Assembly: GCF_013204795.1 (NCBI RefSeq)
Contig: NZ_JABMKW010000016.1
Location: forward strand, 186,001 to 250,000
Reading direction: 5' to 3'
From: Pedobacter panaciterrae
GTDB taxonomy: Bacteria; Bacteroidota; Bacteroidia; Sphingobacteriales; Sphingobacteriaceae
Length of the DNA: 64,000 nt
Positions 49,855 through 58,719 of the stretch are shown piece by piece. The position numbers and the translations under genes are program-made. Numbering within the stretch: position 1 is the stretch's first letter; every line of letters begins with the position of its first letter. The notes below the pieces were generated by a model. The model was given only the letters and a program-made list of their open reading frames with translations, did not search any database and was not told the DNA's origin.

Positions 49855-51615
49855 CTAGCTTTTTCTTTTGTGATGGATAAGCTTATCCATAGCCTCCTGA
49901 AATGACCCTGCCCTGGTAACCTCCCCACTATTTACAAAAAAGATTTCGTCGGCATTCTCGATGGTATTTAAACGGTGGGCAATAATTACCAGAGTAGTCT
50001 CTTGTGGCAATTTGTCTAATATCTCGCCAAGTAGTTTTTCTGTTATGGTATCAATATTTGCTGTCGCCTCATCAAGAATTAGCAGATCCGGCTTTCTTAG
50101 CACAGCGCGCATAAAAGCGATCAATTGTTTTTGTCCCAGACTTAAGCTATCACCCGAAGAGAGAATCTTTGTTTCTGCTCCATCATCAAAAACTGAAAGT
50201 AATCCTTCCAATCCAGTGGCCTTAATTATTGCTAAGAAACTTTCCTGATCATATTCATGATACTGTTCATTGCCGTATAAGATATTTTCTCTAACCGTTC
50301 CTGTAAATAAGAACGGTTCCTGAAGTATAAATCCAATTTTCTTACTCCGTTCTTCAGGAGTATAAGATTTGATGTCTTTGCCGTCTAAAAGAATCATTCC
50401 ACTAACCGGATCGTACAAACGTGCCATAATGGATGCAGTTGTGGTTTTACCTCCACCTGTAGGACCTACCAGCGCATATGTCTTTCCTTTTTCGAGCTTA
50501 AAATTCACATTGTGAAGTATCTCATTACTTGTGGTATATCCAAAATGAACGTTTCTGAATTCAAGTAACGAATCTGAGGCTGTTCCAATACTACCCTTAA
50601 CCATATCCAGATTACTTTCCAGAGATAACATACGGGAGATCCTATCCCAACCCGCAAGTGCGACCTGGAAACTTGTCCACAAAGCAGCCAATTGCCTTAA
50701 TGGGTTATAAAAGTTAGTAGAATAAGCCAAATAACTTACGAGCAAGCCTATACTAAACTCCGATTCAGAGATCAGATAAATCCCATAGCTCAGCACAATT
50801 AATTGCGCTAAAGCGGAAAACAACCCGAATACAGGTAAGAACATGTTGTTTGCCATTCCTGTGCCCATAGCAGTTTTATAATTATGCTGGTTGGCTACAT
50901 CAAACTTTTTTCTAAAATAATCTCTTCTGTTAAAAGCAATTATCACCTTAAAGTTGTTCAGGCTTTCCTGTATTTCGGCGCTTAGCCCACCAGAGCTTTT
51001 TAAACTTAACGCATTCCTTTTTCTTACCCAGGGAGAAACACTTCTTGTAAAAATCAGGATAACTAAGGCTGGTACCAGGGTAGCTAGCCCAAGTTTTATA
51101 TTGATAGATAATAAGAATACCCCGGAACCGATCATAGTAATGATACTACTAATGAACTGCATTAGGGCCTGAGAAAAGAATTGGCTCAATTTATCCGTAT
51201 CATTATTAACCCTTGATATCAGATCACCTGCTTTGTTCTCATTAAAGAAGGCTACCGGTAATTGCTGGATTTTATTAAAGATTACGTTTCTTAATTTGAA
51301 GATGGCGCGCTGGGCTACACCTCCCATCCATTGCGTTTGCAAATAACTGCTTACAAAAGCGATAGAATACATGCCTAGTAAAATCCCTGCAAATACCAAA
51401 ACACCATGATATTTTCCGGTTTGCACGTAATGATCTATTGTATACCCTATTAAAAACGGGCCAAGAAGGTTAAGTGATGCACTAACAAGAATTGCCGATA
51501 AGGAAAGAAAAATACGCTTTCTCTCTTCCGCAACCAGATTCAACAGGTTTTTAAGTCCTGTCCAGGATGAACTTTTCTTCTCCTGCTCTGCTATACTGTT
51601 CAGATTATAATTCAT
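49855..51615 (-). CDS. ABC exporter half-transporter with degenerate signature motif
   Basis: This 586-aa type IV ABC exporter subunit has six helices (about 35-310) and a nucleotide-binding domain. Walker A GPTGGGKTTT, Walker B LLILDEATANID with catalytic Glu, and the H-loop VIIAHRLNTI are canonical, but the signature reads LSLGQKQ instead of LSGGQ. It begins 11 bp before the stop of the partner gene upstream, whose NBD shows the complementary defects. This is the pattern of heterodimeric exporters with one active and one degenerate ATP site (TM287/288, BmrCD type). The cargo is probably a lipid, peptide or drug; no specific evidence. Confidence 0.95.
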   Translation of the reverse strand: MNYNLNSIAEQEKKSSSWTGLKNLLNLVAEERKRIFLSLSAILVSASLNLLGPFLIGYTIDHYVQTGKYHGVLVFAGILLGMYSIAFVSSYLQTQWMGGVAQRAIFKLRNVIFNKIQQLPVAFFNENKAGDLISRVNNDTDKLSQFFSQALMQFISSIITMIGSGVFLLSINIKLGLATLVPALVILIFTRSVSPWVRKRNALSLKSSGGLSAEIQESLNNFKVIIAFNRRDYFRKKFDVANQHNYKTAMGTGMANNMFLPVFGLFSALAQLIVLSYGIYLISESEFSIGLLVSYLAYSTNFYNPLRQLAALWTSFQVALAGWDRISRMLSLESNLDMVKGSIGTASDSLLEFRNVHFGYTTSNEILHNVNFKLEKGKTYALVGPTGGGKTTTASIMARLYDPVSGMILLDGKDIKSYTPEERSKKIGFILQEPFLFTGTVRENILYGNEQYHEYDQESFLAIIKATGLEGLLSVFDDGAETKILSSGDSLSLGQKQLIAFMRAVLRKPDLLILDEATANIDTITEKLLGEILDKLPQETTLVIIAHRLNTIENADEIFFVNSGEVTRAGSFQEAMDKLIHHKRKS

Positions 51616-53356
51616 AGTTGCTTGTGCTTTTTTGTGAATTAAATATCTGTACGTATTCAGGGCTCGTATTCATAAGCTCTTTGTGGGTTCCTGCGGCCAG
51701 TATTTCGCCCTGCATAAGCAAAATGATCTGTTCATAATGCTCAACCGCAGCTATTTTCTGAGTTACCGATATAAGCGTTAAATTAGGGTAATTGCGCTGA
51801 ATATTTTCAAGTATGCGGGTTTCAGTCTGATTATCTACCCTTGCTGTAAAGTCATCAAGCAACAATACATTTGGATTTATTGCCAATGCACGTGCCAGCA
51901 TAATCCGTTGCTTTTGTCCTCCTGAAAGACTTAATCCCCTTTCGGAAACGCTGGTATTTAACCCTTCCGGCAATGATTCCATAAAATCTTTTAGTTCTGC
52001 GGTTTCAATTGCCCTTTGTAAAGATTCGTCTGTTACCGTTTCACTAAAAGTTATATTTTCGCGGATGCTCATATTGAACAGGATACTATCCTGAAAAACA
52101 AAGCCTAACTTTTGGTAAAAAGATTCACTTTTATATTCATCTATTTGATGTCCGTTGAATGTTAATACACCGCTATCTGGCTTAATTAAACCACTAAGCA
52201 AATAGAGCAGTTGTGTTTTACCTGCTGCTGTCGGTCCAATTACCGCAGTCCTTGATCCTGGTCGTACAGAGAAATCGATATGCTTTAATACAGGCTTTTC
52301 ACCGTAATTAACATTTACATCCTTCATTTCTATAGCTCCGGTTAAATTAGCTGCCAGCTGACCTGTTTCAATAGTATCTGGTCTTTCCAGCATTTCGCTG
52401 ATCCTGCCGTATGAAGCAGTAGCCTGAGCAATTACATTACTCATAAAACCTATGATAAGAATCGGGAAAATTAGCAGTGCCAGATAACTGTTAAAAGCAG
52501 CAAAATCACCCAAGCTCATTCTGCCGTTAATTACATAATGTCCACCCAGAACCAGAATCATTAAACCCGCCATATTTGCTGTAAATACAATTATGGGGAT
52601 TAGCCAGGCAAATAACCTCAGAATTGAAAGTCCAATATCTTTGGCCTTATTACTCGCCTCAAAAAACTTATCATATTCCAGTTGCTGCGAATTAATTACG
52701 CGAATTAACATAGCCCCAAGGATACTTTCATTAATTACTTTATTTAACCAGTCTATTACTTCCCTGCTTTTTTTGAATAGCACCCGTACTTTACCCAATA
52801 CAATAAAAAACGTACCTCCAATAATTGGAATGATGGCCATGACAATTAAGCCGAGTTTCCAGTTGATGCTAAGCAGTAAGATACTTGCACCAATAATGAT
52901 GAACAAGGAGGATACGATAGAAACAATGGCCTGCGATACAAACAATTTTATAGAATCTACATCGGAAGTAAGATTAGTAAGTAAACGGGATGGGTTCGTG
53001 GTTTGTATGTAGGCAAAGCTTTGTCTGGATATTTTATCGGCTAACCGGGTTCTTAAGTCTCTTGCTACCTTTTCTGAGGCATAGGTTTGCATTAAACTTT
53101 GCAGGAAACTGAATAGAAAGATAATGAGCACTACAACTATAAACTCAGTAGCAATGGTTTTATATGAAAATTTGCCTGCACTGTATGCATCTATACCGCT
53201 ACCAATAAGTTTTGGTATCCAAAGGTTGAGACCATTGCTGAGCAATGCAAACAAGATGAGCAGCATAATCAGGCCTGAATACGGTTTAAGCAAACTAAAA
53301 ATGCTTTGACCCTGCTTCGTTTTCTGTTTTGGACCCTGAGTATCTGAATTTTTCAT
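51605..53356 (-). CDS. ABC exporter half-transporter with degenerate Walker B and H-loop
   Basis: A 583-aa partner subunit. It has six helices and an NBD with Walker A GPTAAGKTQL and a canonical signature LSLSGGQKQRIMLARAL. Walker B is LLLDDFTARVD, with the catalytic Glu replaced by Asp, and the H-loop is ISVTQKIAAV, with His replaced by Gln. Its own ATP site is therefore degenerate, while it supplies a good LSGGQ to the partner's active site. The start is the ATG at 53356 (MKNSDTQGPKQKT); the in-frame TTG at 53407 lies just before the preceding stop codon. It lies 51 bp after the DUF1080 gene and overlaps the second subunit by 11 bp. Confidence 0.95.
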   Translation of the reverse strand: MKNSDTQGPKQKTKQGQSIFSLLKPYSGLIMLLILFALLSNGLNLWIPKLIGSGIDAYSAGKFSYKTIATEFIVVVLIIFLFSFLQSLMQTYASEKVARDLRTRLADKISRQSFAYIQTTNPSRLLTNLTSDVDSIKLFVSQAIVSIVSSLFIIIGASILLLSINWKLGLIVMAIIPIIGGTFFIVLGKVRVLFKKSREVIDWLNKVINESILGAMLIRVINSQQLEYDKFFEASNKAKDIGLSILRLFAWLIPIIVFTANMAGLMILVLGGHYVINGRMSLGDFAAFNSYLALLIFPILIIGFMSNVIAQATASYGRISEMLERPDTIETGQLAANLTGAIEMKDVNVNYGEKPVLKHIDFSVRPGSRTAVIGPTAAGKTQLLYLLSGLIKPDSGVLTFNGHQIDEYKSESFYQKLGFVFQDSILFNMSIRENITFSETVTDESLQRAIETAELKDFMESLPEGLNTSVSERGLSLSGGQKQRIMLARALAINPNVLLLDDFTARVDNQTETRILENIQRNYPNLTLISVTQKIAAVEHYEQIILLMQGEILAAGTHKELMNTSPEYVQIFNSQKSTSNYEL

Positions 53357-53407
53357 TTTCAACTTACGAAATTGGGATTTTTTTTCAATACTATAACCCA
53401 ATATCAA

Positions 53408-54118
53408 TTATAATTCAGTTATTTTTAAGTTACGAAAATGGATCTCAGCACCCTCAGATTCTAAACACAGATATCCCTTCTTTACGGTTGATTTACTTAT
53501 CCCGTTTACAAACTTGCCATTTACCGATAATTTGATGGTTCCATCCACACAAACAACTGTATAACTATTCCATTCGCCTTTTCCTTTGCAACGATTCTCT
53601 ACAGATTTACTGCGTTCACCCCTTGGATTATCCGGAACTGTTTGTACACCCCCAACCCCAAAAAGTTCGCCATGAACATATGCAATAGGTGGCTTTTCGC
53701 CATTGGTAATATTCTGGTTTACCCAGTCAAGCTCAAGCATCTGCACTTCTACGCCACCAGGCAGGCGATTTTCCACTCCCGGTTTTGCATCACTCCATAC
53801 AAATACTCCCGAATTTCCGCCAGCTTCCATGTGCTTCCATTCTACCTGAAGTATAAAATTCTCATATAGCTTTTCTGAGCGCATAACGCCAATGGGCTTG
53901 CCTTTGCAAATGAGCAGATCTTTATCTATCCTCCAGGTATCAGGATCCGTATTTACATTTATCCAGTTAATCGACTGCCCCTTAGCTTTATCACCACTGG
54001 TTGTTTGCTCAAATTTAAACTCAGTCCCAAATTTAATAGATTTTGGTTGTGCGTATAATGATGGTTTGCAAAGTAAAAGAAACAGAAAGGCCATACCTAT
54101 CCCAGCTAATATTTTCAT
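53408..54118 (-). CDS. Secreted DUF1080 (3-keto-disaccharide hydrolase-type) protein
   Basis: A 236-aa protein with a signal peptide (about 1-23, ending SLYAQ) and a single concanavalin-like beta-sandwich of the DUF1080/3-keto-disaccharide hydrolase family. Typical parts are [45 protein letters not shown] and [21 protein letters not shown]. Members remove or cleave 3-keto-glucosides after oxidation by Gfo/Idh/MocA enzymes. Such an oxidoreductase gene lies 19 bp upstream on the same strand, so the pair is likely one pathway. Confidence 0.9.
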   Translation of the reverse strand: MKILAGIGMAFLFLLLCKPSLYAQPKSIKFGTEFKFEQTTSGDKAKGQSINWINVNTDPDTWRIDKDLLICKGKPIGVMRSEKLYENFILQVEWKHMEAGGNSGVFVWSDAKPGVENRLPGGVEVQMLELDWVNQNITNGEKPPIAYVHGELFGVGGVQTVPDNPRGERSKSVENRCKGKGEWNSYTVVCVDGTIKLSVNGKFVNGISKSTVKKGYLCLESEGAEIHFRNLKITEL

Positions 54119-54137
54119 ATCTATCGTTTTAGGTTGG

Positions 54138-55445
54138 TTAAATTACTTTGGTGATACCAGGTAAAGCTACCGGATGGTCTTCCCATTTAAGATCCCAATG
54201 ATAATCCTCTATTTTTGGGCCTAGCGTTTCGGTTGATTTCATGACCTGTTCTAATGTCAGCGTTTGGCCGCTATATGCAACCATACGTCCCCAAATCGCC
54301 AACAGAGTGCTGTTTGCCATTTCTTCTCCCTGGTTTATTGGGTTTCCACTTCTTATACCAGCAAAAAGTTCATTATGTTGGGTTTGGTACATATTGTTTT
54401 TCTCCCCGTTATAAATCCATTTGTTTTTCCCGGTTATTTCGTATTTGCTGCCAACATTAATAACTGCATTTCCATCTGAGCCTAAAACGTCTACGCTGTT
54501 GCGATGCGATGTTCCCTCCTGCTGTCTGCAAAAATGGTAACCCTTAACTCCGCTAGCATACTCATACTCGATTGCAAAATGGTCATATATATTACCAAAG
54601 ATTTCATCCACACGAACTTGTCTGCCACCTGTCCCTGTCGCACTAACCGGCATTTTTCCACCCATTGCCCACGACATCAGGTCAAGGCTATGAACAGCTT
54701 GTTCTGTTATAAAATCGCCCGAAAGCCAGCTGTGGTAATGCCAGTTCCGCATTTTATAGGTGAGATCAGTCCAATCCGGCTGACGAGGGTTTGACCAATT
54801 TCCTGCCCCATTCCTGAATGTAGAAACAGTTCTGATGTCGCCAACATCTCCATTTAAAATCCTTCCGAAAGTAGCCCTGCTTGGCAGGTCGTAACGGAAA
54901 CAAAAACCAGACACCAGTGAAAGGTTTTTCTCTCGGGCTTTTTTTGCCGCATCTAAAACCTTACGTATCCCGGGCACATCAACCGCAACGGGCTTTTCAC
55001 AAAAAACATGTTTATCTGCGTTTATTGCAGCGGTTAAATGGTCAGGTCTAAATGCTGGAGGTGTTGTAAGTAAAACTACATCTACTCCAGAATCTATTAG
55101 CTTTTGATAAGCATCAAACCCAATAAATTTATTCTTTTTGTTTACTTTAACCCTATCACCTCCAATTTCTACAAGGGCCGCATACGCGCCTTCCAATCTA
55201 TCCTCAAAAACATCAGCCAATGCTGTAATTATAACATCCGGATCTGCCTGCAATGCTTGCGCTGCAGCACCTGTACCGCGACCACCGCAGCCTATTAGAC
55301 CTACTTTAAGCTTAGACTTTGCTGAAGAAAACAATGGAGAAGCAAAGCCTGATTGATAAGCTAGGGCACTTCCTACAAGTACCAGACCCGATTTCTTTAG
55401 AAATGATCTTCGATCTGTTAAATTTGGAATTGTAATTTTAGTCAT
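54138..55445 (-). CDS. Gfo/Idh/MocA-family oxidoreductase with Tat signal
   Basis: A 435-aa protein with a twin-arginine-like signal ([20 protein letters not shown], about residues 10-29). A Rossmann domain with [14 protein letters not shown] follows, then [14 protein letters not shown], the family motif [11 protein letters not shown] and a C-terminal substrate domain with [20 protein letters not shown]. It is exported folded with its NAD cofactor. In Bacteroidota such enzymes oxidise glucosides or other glycosides at C3, and the DUF1080 protein downstream acts on the product. The substrate is not fixed. Confidence 0.92.
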   Translation of the reverse strand: MTKITIPNLTDRRSFLKKSGLVLVGSALAYQSGFASPLFSSAKSKLKVGLIGCGGRGTGAAAQALQADPDVIITALADVFEDRLEGAYAALVEIGGDRVKVNKKNKFIGFDAYQKLIDSGVDVVLLTTPPAFRPDHLTAAINADKHVFCEKPVAVDVPGIRKVLDAAKKAREKNLSLVSGFCFRYDLPSRATFGRILNGDVGDIRTVSTFRNGAGNWSNPRQPDWTDLTYKMRNWHYHSWLSGDFITEQAVHSLDLMSWAMGGKMPVSATGTGGRQVRVDEIFGNIYDHFAIEYEYASGVKGYHFCRQQEGTSHRNSVDVLGSDGNAVINVGSKYEITGKNKWIYNGEKNNMYQTQHNELFAGIRSGNPINQGEEMANSTLLAIWGRMVAYSGQTLTLEQVMKSTETLGPKIEDYHWDLKWEDHPVALPGITKVI

Positions 55446-55581
55446 AATATTAGGTTCATTTGTTTGGTTGTGTTCTTCCTGGCAGGAGTAGTTTCATTTT
55501 GTACTAAATTTATGTTAAGTTATCTAAAGATGGAATTATTCACAAAAAGATTACCTAAAAAATAAAGAAATTGCATGATGA

Positions 55582-55608
55582 TGTCCAATTTCAGAAATTA
55601 CAATCGTC
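55582..55608 (+). promoter_or_regulatory. ECF42-type promoter of the DGPF/YCII gene
   Basis: TGTCCA (55582-55587), 17 bp, then CGTC (55605-55608). From memory the ECF42 group recognises a TGTCGA-like -35 and a CGWC-like -10, which this matches at nine of ten positions. It lies about 32 bp before the ATG of the gene next to an ECF42-like sigma factor. Confidence 0.5.
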
Positions 55609-55639
55609 ATCTGTTTTTAACCATTAAAACTTAAGCAAA

Positions 55640-55981
55640 ATGAAAGAGTTCTTATTTGTATTTAGAAATGATTATCAGGCTGTACCTAAAGGTTCTCCTG
55701 AAGAAATGCAGGCCGAGACTAAAAAATGGATGGATTGGATAGGCGGTATTGCTGCACAAAACAAACTGGTTGACCGAGGTAACCGCCTGGGATCCGAAGG
55801 TAATACTGTAAAACCAGGAAATGTAATTACCGACGGCCCATTTATGGAGATTAAAGAAGCAATTGGAGGCTATACTCTTGTCAGAGCAGAATCACTGGAA
55901 GAAGCTACAGAAATGGCAAAAGGCTGCCCTATCTTTAAAAATGGCGGAAGTGTAGAGGTTAGAGCAATTAACCCTATGTAA
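55640..55981 (+). CDS. YCII/DGPF-family small protein
   Basis: A 113-aa protein of the YCII superfamily (dimeric alpha/beta ferredoxin-like fold) with the defining ITDGPFMEIKEAIGGY motif and GNRLGSEGNTVKPGNV before it. DGPF proteins are the usual partners of ECF42 sigma factors; their biochemical role is not established. The sigma gene follows at 56074, with a strong terminator between. A good ECF42-like promoter precedes it, so it is likely the direct target of that sigma. Confidence 0.93.
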   Translation: MKEFLFVFRNDYQAVPKGSPEEMQAETKKWMDWIGGIAAQNKLVDRGNRLGSEGNTVKPGNVITDGPFMEIKEAIGGYTLVRAESLEEATEMAKGCPIFKNGGSVEVRAINPM

Positions 55982-56008
55982 GCTATAATCCTACGATTAG
56001 TTTAAAAA

Positions 56009-56047
56009 AATGAAAAGCCTTTGTAATTTGCAAAGGCTTTTCATTTT
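56009..56047 (+). terminator. Intrinsic terminator after the YCII/DGPF gene
   Basis: AATGAAAAGCCTTTG (56009-56023) and CAAAGGCTTTTCATT (56031-56045) form a 15-bp perfect stem with a 7-nt loop, followed by T residues. It separates the target gene from the sigma gene and can work in both directions because of its A- and T-rich flanks. Confidence 0.85.
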
Positions 56048-56073
56048 CGCGCATCTAACCTATCAGTTTTATT

Positions 56074-57312
56074 ATGGAACAAACAGAAGAATTAATACCG
56101 CATTTATTTAGAACAGAATACAGGAAATTAACTGCTGTACTAACTAAAATATTTGGTCTGGAACATATAGAAATTGCAGAGGATATTTCAAGCGATACTT
56201 TTTTGATGGCTTCTGAAACCTGGGGGATTAAAGGTTTGCCAGAAAACCCCGTTGCCTGGCTCTATACTGTAGCAAAAAACAAGGCTAAAGATTATTTGAA
56301 AAGGAATACGCTGTTTGATCAGAAGATTACGCCGCACCTCCAAAACAATAGCTCCGAAATTCAGGAATTTGAAATTGATCTGTCGGAACAAAACATTACA
56401 GATTGCCAGTTACAAATGATGTTTGCCGTTTGCCACCCTACTATTTCTTCTGAAGCACAGATAAGTTTATCCCTCCGCGTGCTCTGTGGTTTTGGAATTG
56501 ATGAAATAGCAAATGCCTTTTTAACCAACAAAGAGGTTATTAACAAGCGACTGTTTCGGGCTAAAGAAAAACTTAGGATGGAACAGGTTAAAATCGAATT
56601 TCCTAGTCAGGGCTCAATTGAAGGCAGATTAGAAATGGTTCTAAGAACTTTATATCTTCTTTTTAATGAAGGTTATTATTCGGCCGGAAAAGATGTAACC
56701 TTAAGAAAAGAGGTTTGCCTGGAAGCCATGCGTTTAACTAATTTGCTACTTGAAAACAAAACAACAAACAAACCGGCAGTAAATGCACTAATTTCTCTAA
56801 TGTGCTTTCATGCATCCCGCTTTGAAGCAAGAGTAAATGTAAATGGGGAAACTATCCTTTATCAGAATCAAAATGAGAACCTTTGGAATGAAGAACTCAT
56901 CACCCAGGGGGAATGCTTTTTAAATCAAGCCTCCGTAGGGGATAAACTTTCAAAGTACCATCTTGAAGCAGGTATCGCCTATTGGCATACCCATAAACAA
57001 GACACGGCAGAAAAGTGGGAAAGCATTTTGCAACTTTACAATAAGCTGCTTCAATTAGAATACTCGCCAATTGCAGCACTGAACAGAACCTACGCCTTAT
57101 CCAAAGCCAATGGTAAGAACGAAGCAATTATAGAGGCTGAGAAACTAAACCTGAACGATAATCATTTATATCATGCTCTTCTGGGTAATTTATATACGGG
57201 AATTGACAACTCTAAGGCACGGTTCCATTTTCAAAATGCTTTAAAACTAGCCAAATCAAAAGCTGATAAAACGATAATATCAAAAAACATAAGTGATCTT
57301 GGTTCTGATTAG
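56074..57312 (+). CDS. ECF42-type RNA polymerase sigma factor with C-terminal extension
   Basis: This 412-aa protein is much longer than ordinary ECF factors (about 190 aa). Sigma region 2 (about 10-80) contains EDISSDTFLMASETW and NPVAWLYTVAKNKAKDYLKR. Sigma region 4 (about 110-165) has SLRVLCGFGIDEIANAFLT. The extension (about 180-412) contains the DUF6596-like stretch RTLYLLFNEGYYS and helical TPR-like repeats to the end (YHALLGNLYTGIDNSKARF). ECF42 factors carry this extension in place of an anti-sigma gene, and the extension controls their activity. No anti-sigma gene is nearby. The DGPF partner is adjacent. Confidence 0.93.
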   Translation: MEQTEELIPHLFRTEYRKLTAVLTKIFGLEHIEIAEDISSDTFLMASETWGIKGLPENPVAWLYTVAKNKAKDYLKRNTLFDQKITPHLQNNSSEIQEFEIDLSEQNITDCQLQMMFAVCHPTISSEAQISLSLRVLCGFGIDEIANAFLTNKEVINKRLFRAKEKLRMEQVKIEFPSQGSIEGRLEMVLRTLYLLFNEGYYSAGKDVTLRKEVCLEAMRLTNLLLENKTTNKPAVNALISLMCFHASRFEARVNVNGETILYQNQNENLWNEELITQGECFLNQASVGDKLSKYHLEAGIAYWHTHKQDTAEKWESILQLYNKLLQLEYSPIAALNRTYALSKANGKNEAIIEAEKLNLNDNHLYHALLGNLYTGIDNSKARFHFQNALKLAKSKADKTIISKNISDLGSD

Positions 57313-57349
57313 AATCAACTAGTTCTATTTTCAGACCGATCCTCTGCCC

Positions 57350-58567
57350 TTATTTCCCCAAGAGCAATCTGGCTTGCGTTCCCCATTGACCAATAAAAAG
57401 GTCCGGTTTACCATCTTTGTTTACATCACCAATAGCTATACCCCAGCTTCTGCCTACAGTAGATTCCGGAATAACCTCGTTGGTCACTAACTTAAAATTC
57501 CCTTTACCATCATTTTGCAATGCCTGAACCTGCATCGGCTGAAAAGGAGGAATCTTGAGTGCGCTTAAGATAATGTCTGGGTGACCATCATGGTTGAAGT
57601 CAAAAATTGCCCCTGCATAAGTAGAGTATTCCTGCTTTGGAATCCTTTTTGCCGTTTCATCTTTAAAATTTCCTTTACCATCATTAATCAGCAAACGGGC
57701 AGTAGGATCTTTCTCAAATGCACCCCCATTGCTTGTTAGGTTAAGAAATAGAATATCGGGGTGTTTATCTCCATTTGCATCAAATACTAAAACTTCTCTT
57801 GTATGCAAAGGAACCAGAAGCTCCAGCTTTTCTGCTTGTTGGGTGAAACGTCCTTTTCCATCATTAAATAATAAACGATTAGGAGGAACCTCATTCCCTG
57901 CAATTAAATCCAGATGCCCATCGCCGTTTAAATCAGTCAGCTTAACAGATTGTGTTTCCCATCTGAGTGCAGGCAATCCTTCTTTTGTATAATCAATAAA
58001 GTGCCCAGGCTTATCCGGATTATTTAGCCACAAGAAATTCTGAGGTGTAGGTCCGGTGTTTCCAACAACAACATCCAATAAACCATCGCCGTTTACGTCT
58101 CCAATATCCAGTCCATTCGCTTCACTTTTTGCAGGCAGTCTCTCACTCACATTTCTAAAAGTTCCATCTCCATTTCCTAAATAGAACTCATGATTTTGAT
58201 CATCTTCGGCAACGAAGATGACATCCAGATTCCCATCTTTATCAAAATCTCCTGCACGTACGTGTTCTGTATCGTGCGATTTTTCTGCAAAAACACCTTT
58301 ATTCCAGGTAAATTTTCCTGTACCATCGTTTATATACAATCGGTTAGGCAAATTTTCCAACGCTAGTATAGCATCCAAATGACCATCTTTATTCACATCA
58401 GCCAAAACCACATCCAAAGCATGTGCTTCTGCATCTATGGGCAATTGAGTTAAGGTAACATCTTTGAAATACTTGGTTTCCACACTTTGTGAACAAGCAT
58501 TATTAACAACGACAAGGCTTAGTAAAGCCGAAATCGTATAGAATTTTCTGAATGGAGAAAGCTGCAT
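57350..58567 (-). CDS. FG-GAP/VCBS-repeat lipoprotein
   Basis: This 405-aa exported protein has a lipoprotein-like signal ending VVNNACSQ (Cys at about residue 25). About seven blades of FG-GAP/VCBS repeats follow. Each holds a calcium-binding loop such as DVNKDGHLDAILALE, DFDKDGNLDVIFVAE or DVNGDGLLDVVVGN, together with a LFNDGKGRFT-like strand. It should fold as a beta-propeller on the cell surface or in the periplasm. Binding partner unknown. It is convergent with the sigma gene (37 bp) and divergent from the TonB receptor. Confidence 0.9.
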   Translation of the reverse strand: MQLSPFRKFYTISALLSLVVVNNACSQSVETKYFKDVTLTQLPIDAEAHALDVVLADVNKDGHLDAILALENLPNRLYINDGTGKFTWNKGVFAEKSHDTEHVRAGDFDKDGNLDVIFVAEDDQNHEFYLGNGDGTFRNVSERLPAKSEANGLDIGDVNGDGLLDVVVGNTGPTPQNFLWLNNPDKPGHFIDYTKEGLPALRWETQSVKLTDLNGDGHLDLIAGNEVPPNRLLFNDGKGRFTQQAEKLELLVPLHTREVLVFDANGDKHPDILFLNLTSNGGAFEKDPTARLLINDGKGNFKDETAKRIPKQEYSTYAGAIFDFNHDGHPDIILSALKIPPFQPMQVQALQNDGKGNFKLVTNEVIPESTVGRSWGIAIGDVNKDGKPDLFIGQWGTQARLLLGK

Positions 58568-58657
58568 AACTAAAGTTACTCATATTTTCATTATTCCATT
58601 CCCCGGAGCAGACCAAAAAAAGAAAATCAAAACAAAATGATTTTTCGTTAAAAGCTG

Positions 58658-58688
58658 TTTGTATTAAATCTAAATAAGAATACCTTTG
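58658..58688 (+). promoter_or_regulatory. Bacteroidota consensus promoter of the siderophore receptor operon
   Basis: TTTG (58658-58661), 19 bp, TACCTTTG (58681-58688). Both elements and spacing match the phylum consensus exactly. Transcription should begin near 58695, about 25 nt before the ATG at 58720. It is the clearest promoter of this type in the window. Confidence 0.75.
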
Positions 58689-58719
58689 CGGCAGTTTTAA
58701 TCTTTACACGAATAATTAT

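Noticed and set aside
52593..53012. A 139-codon open frame antisense to the ABC exporter
   Set aside because: It lies wholly inside a strongly conserved gene on the other strand and shows no family features.
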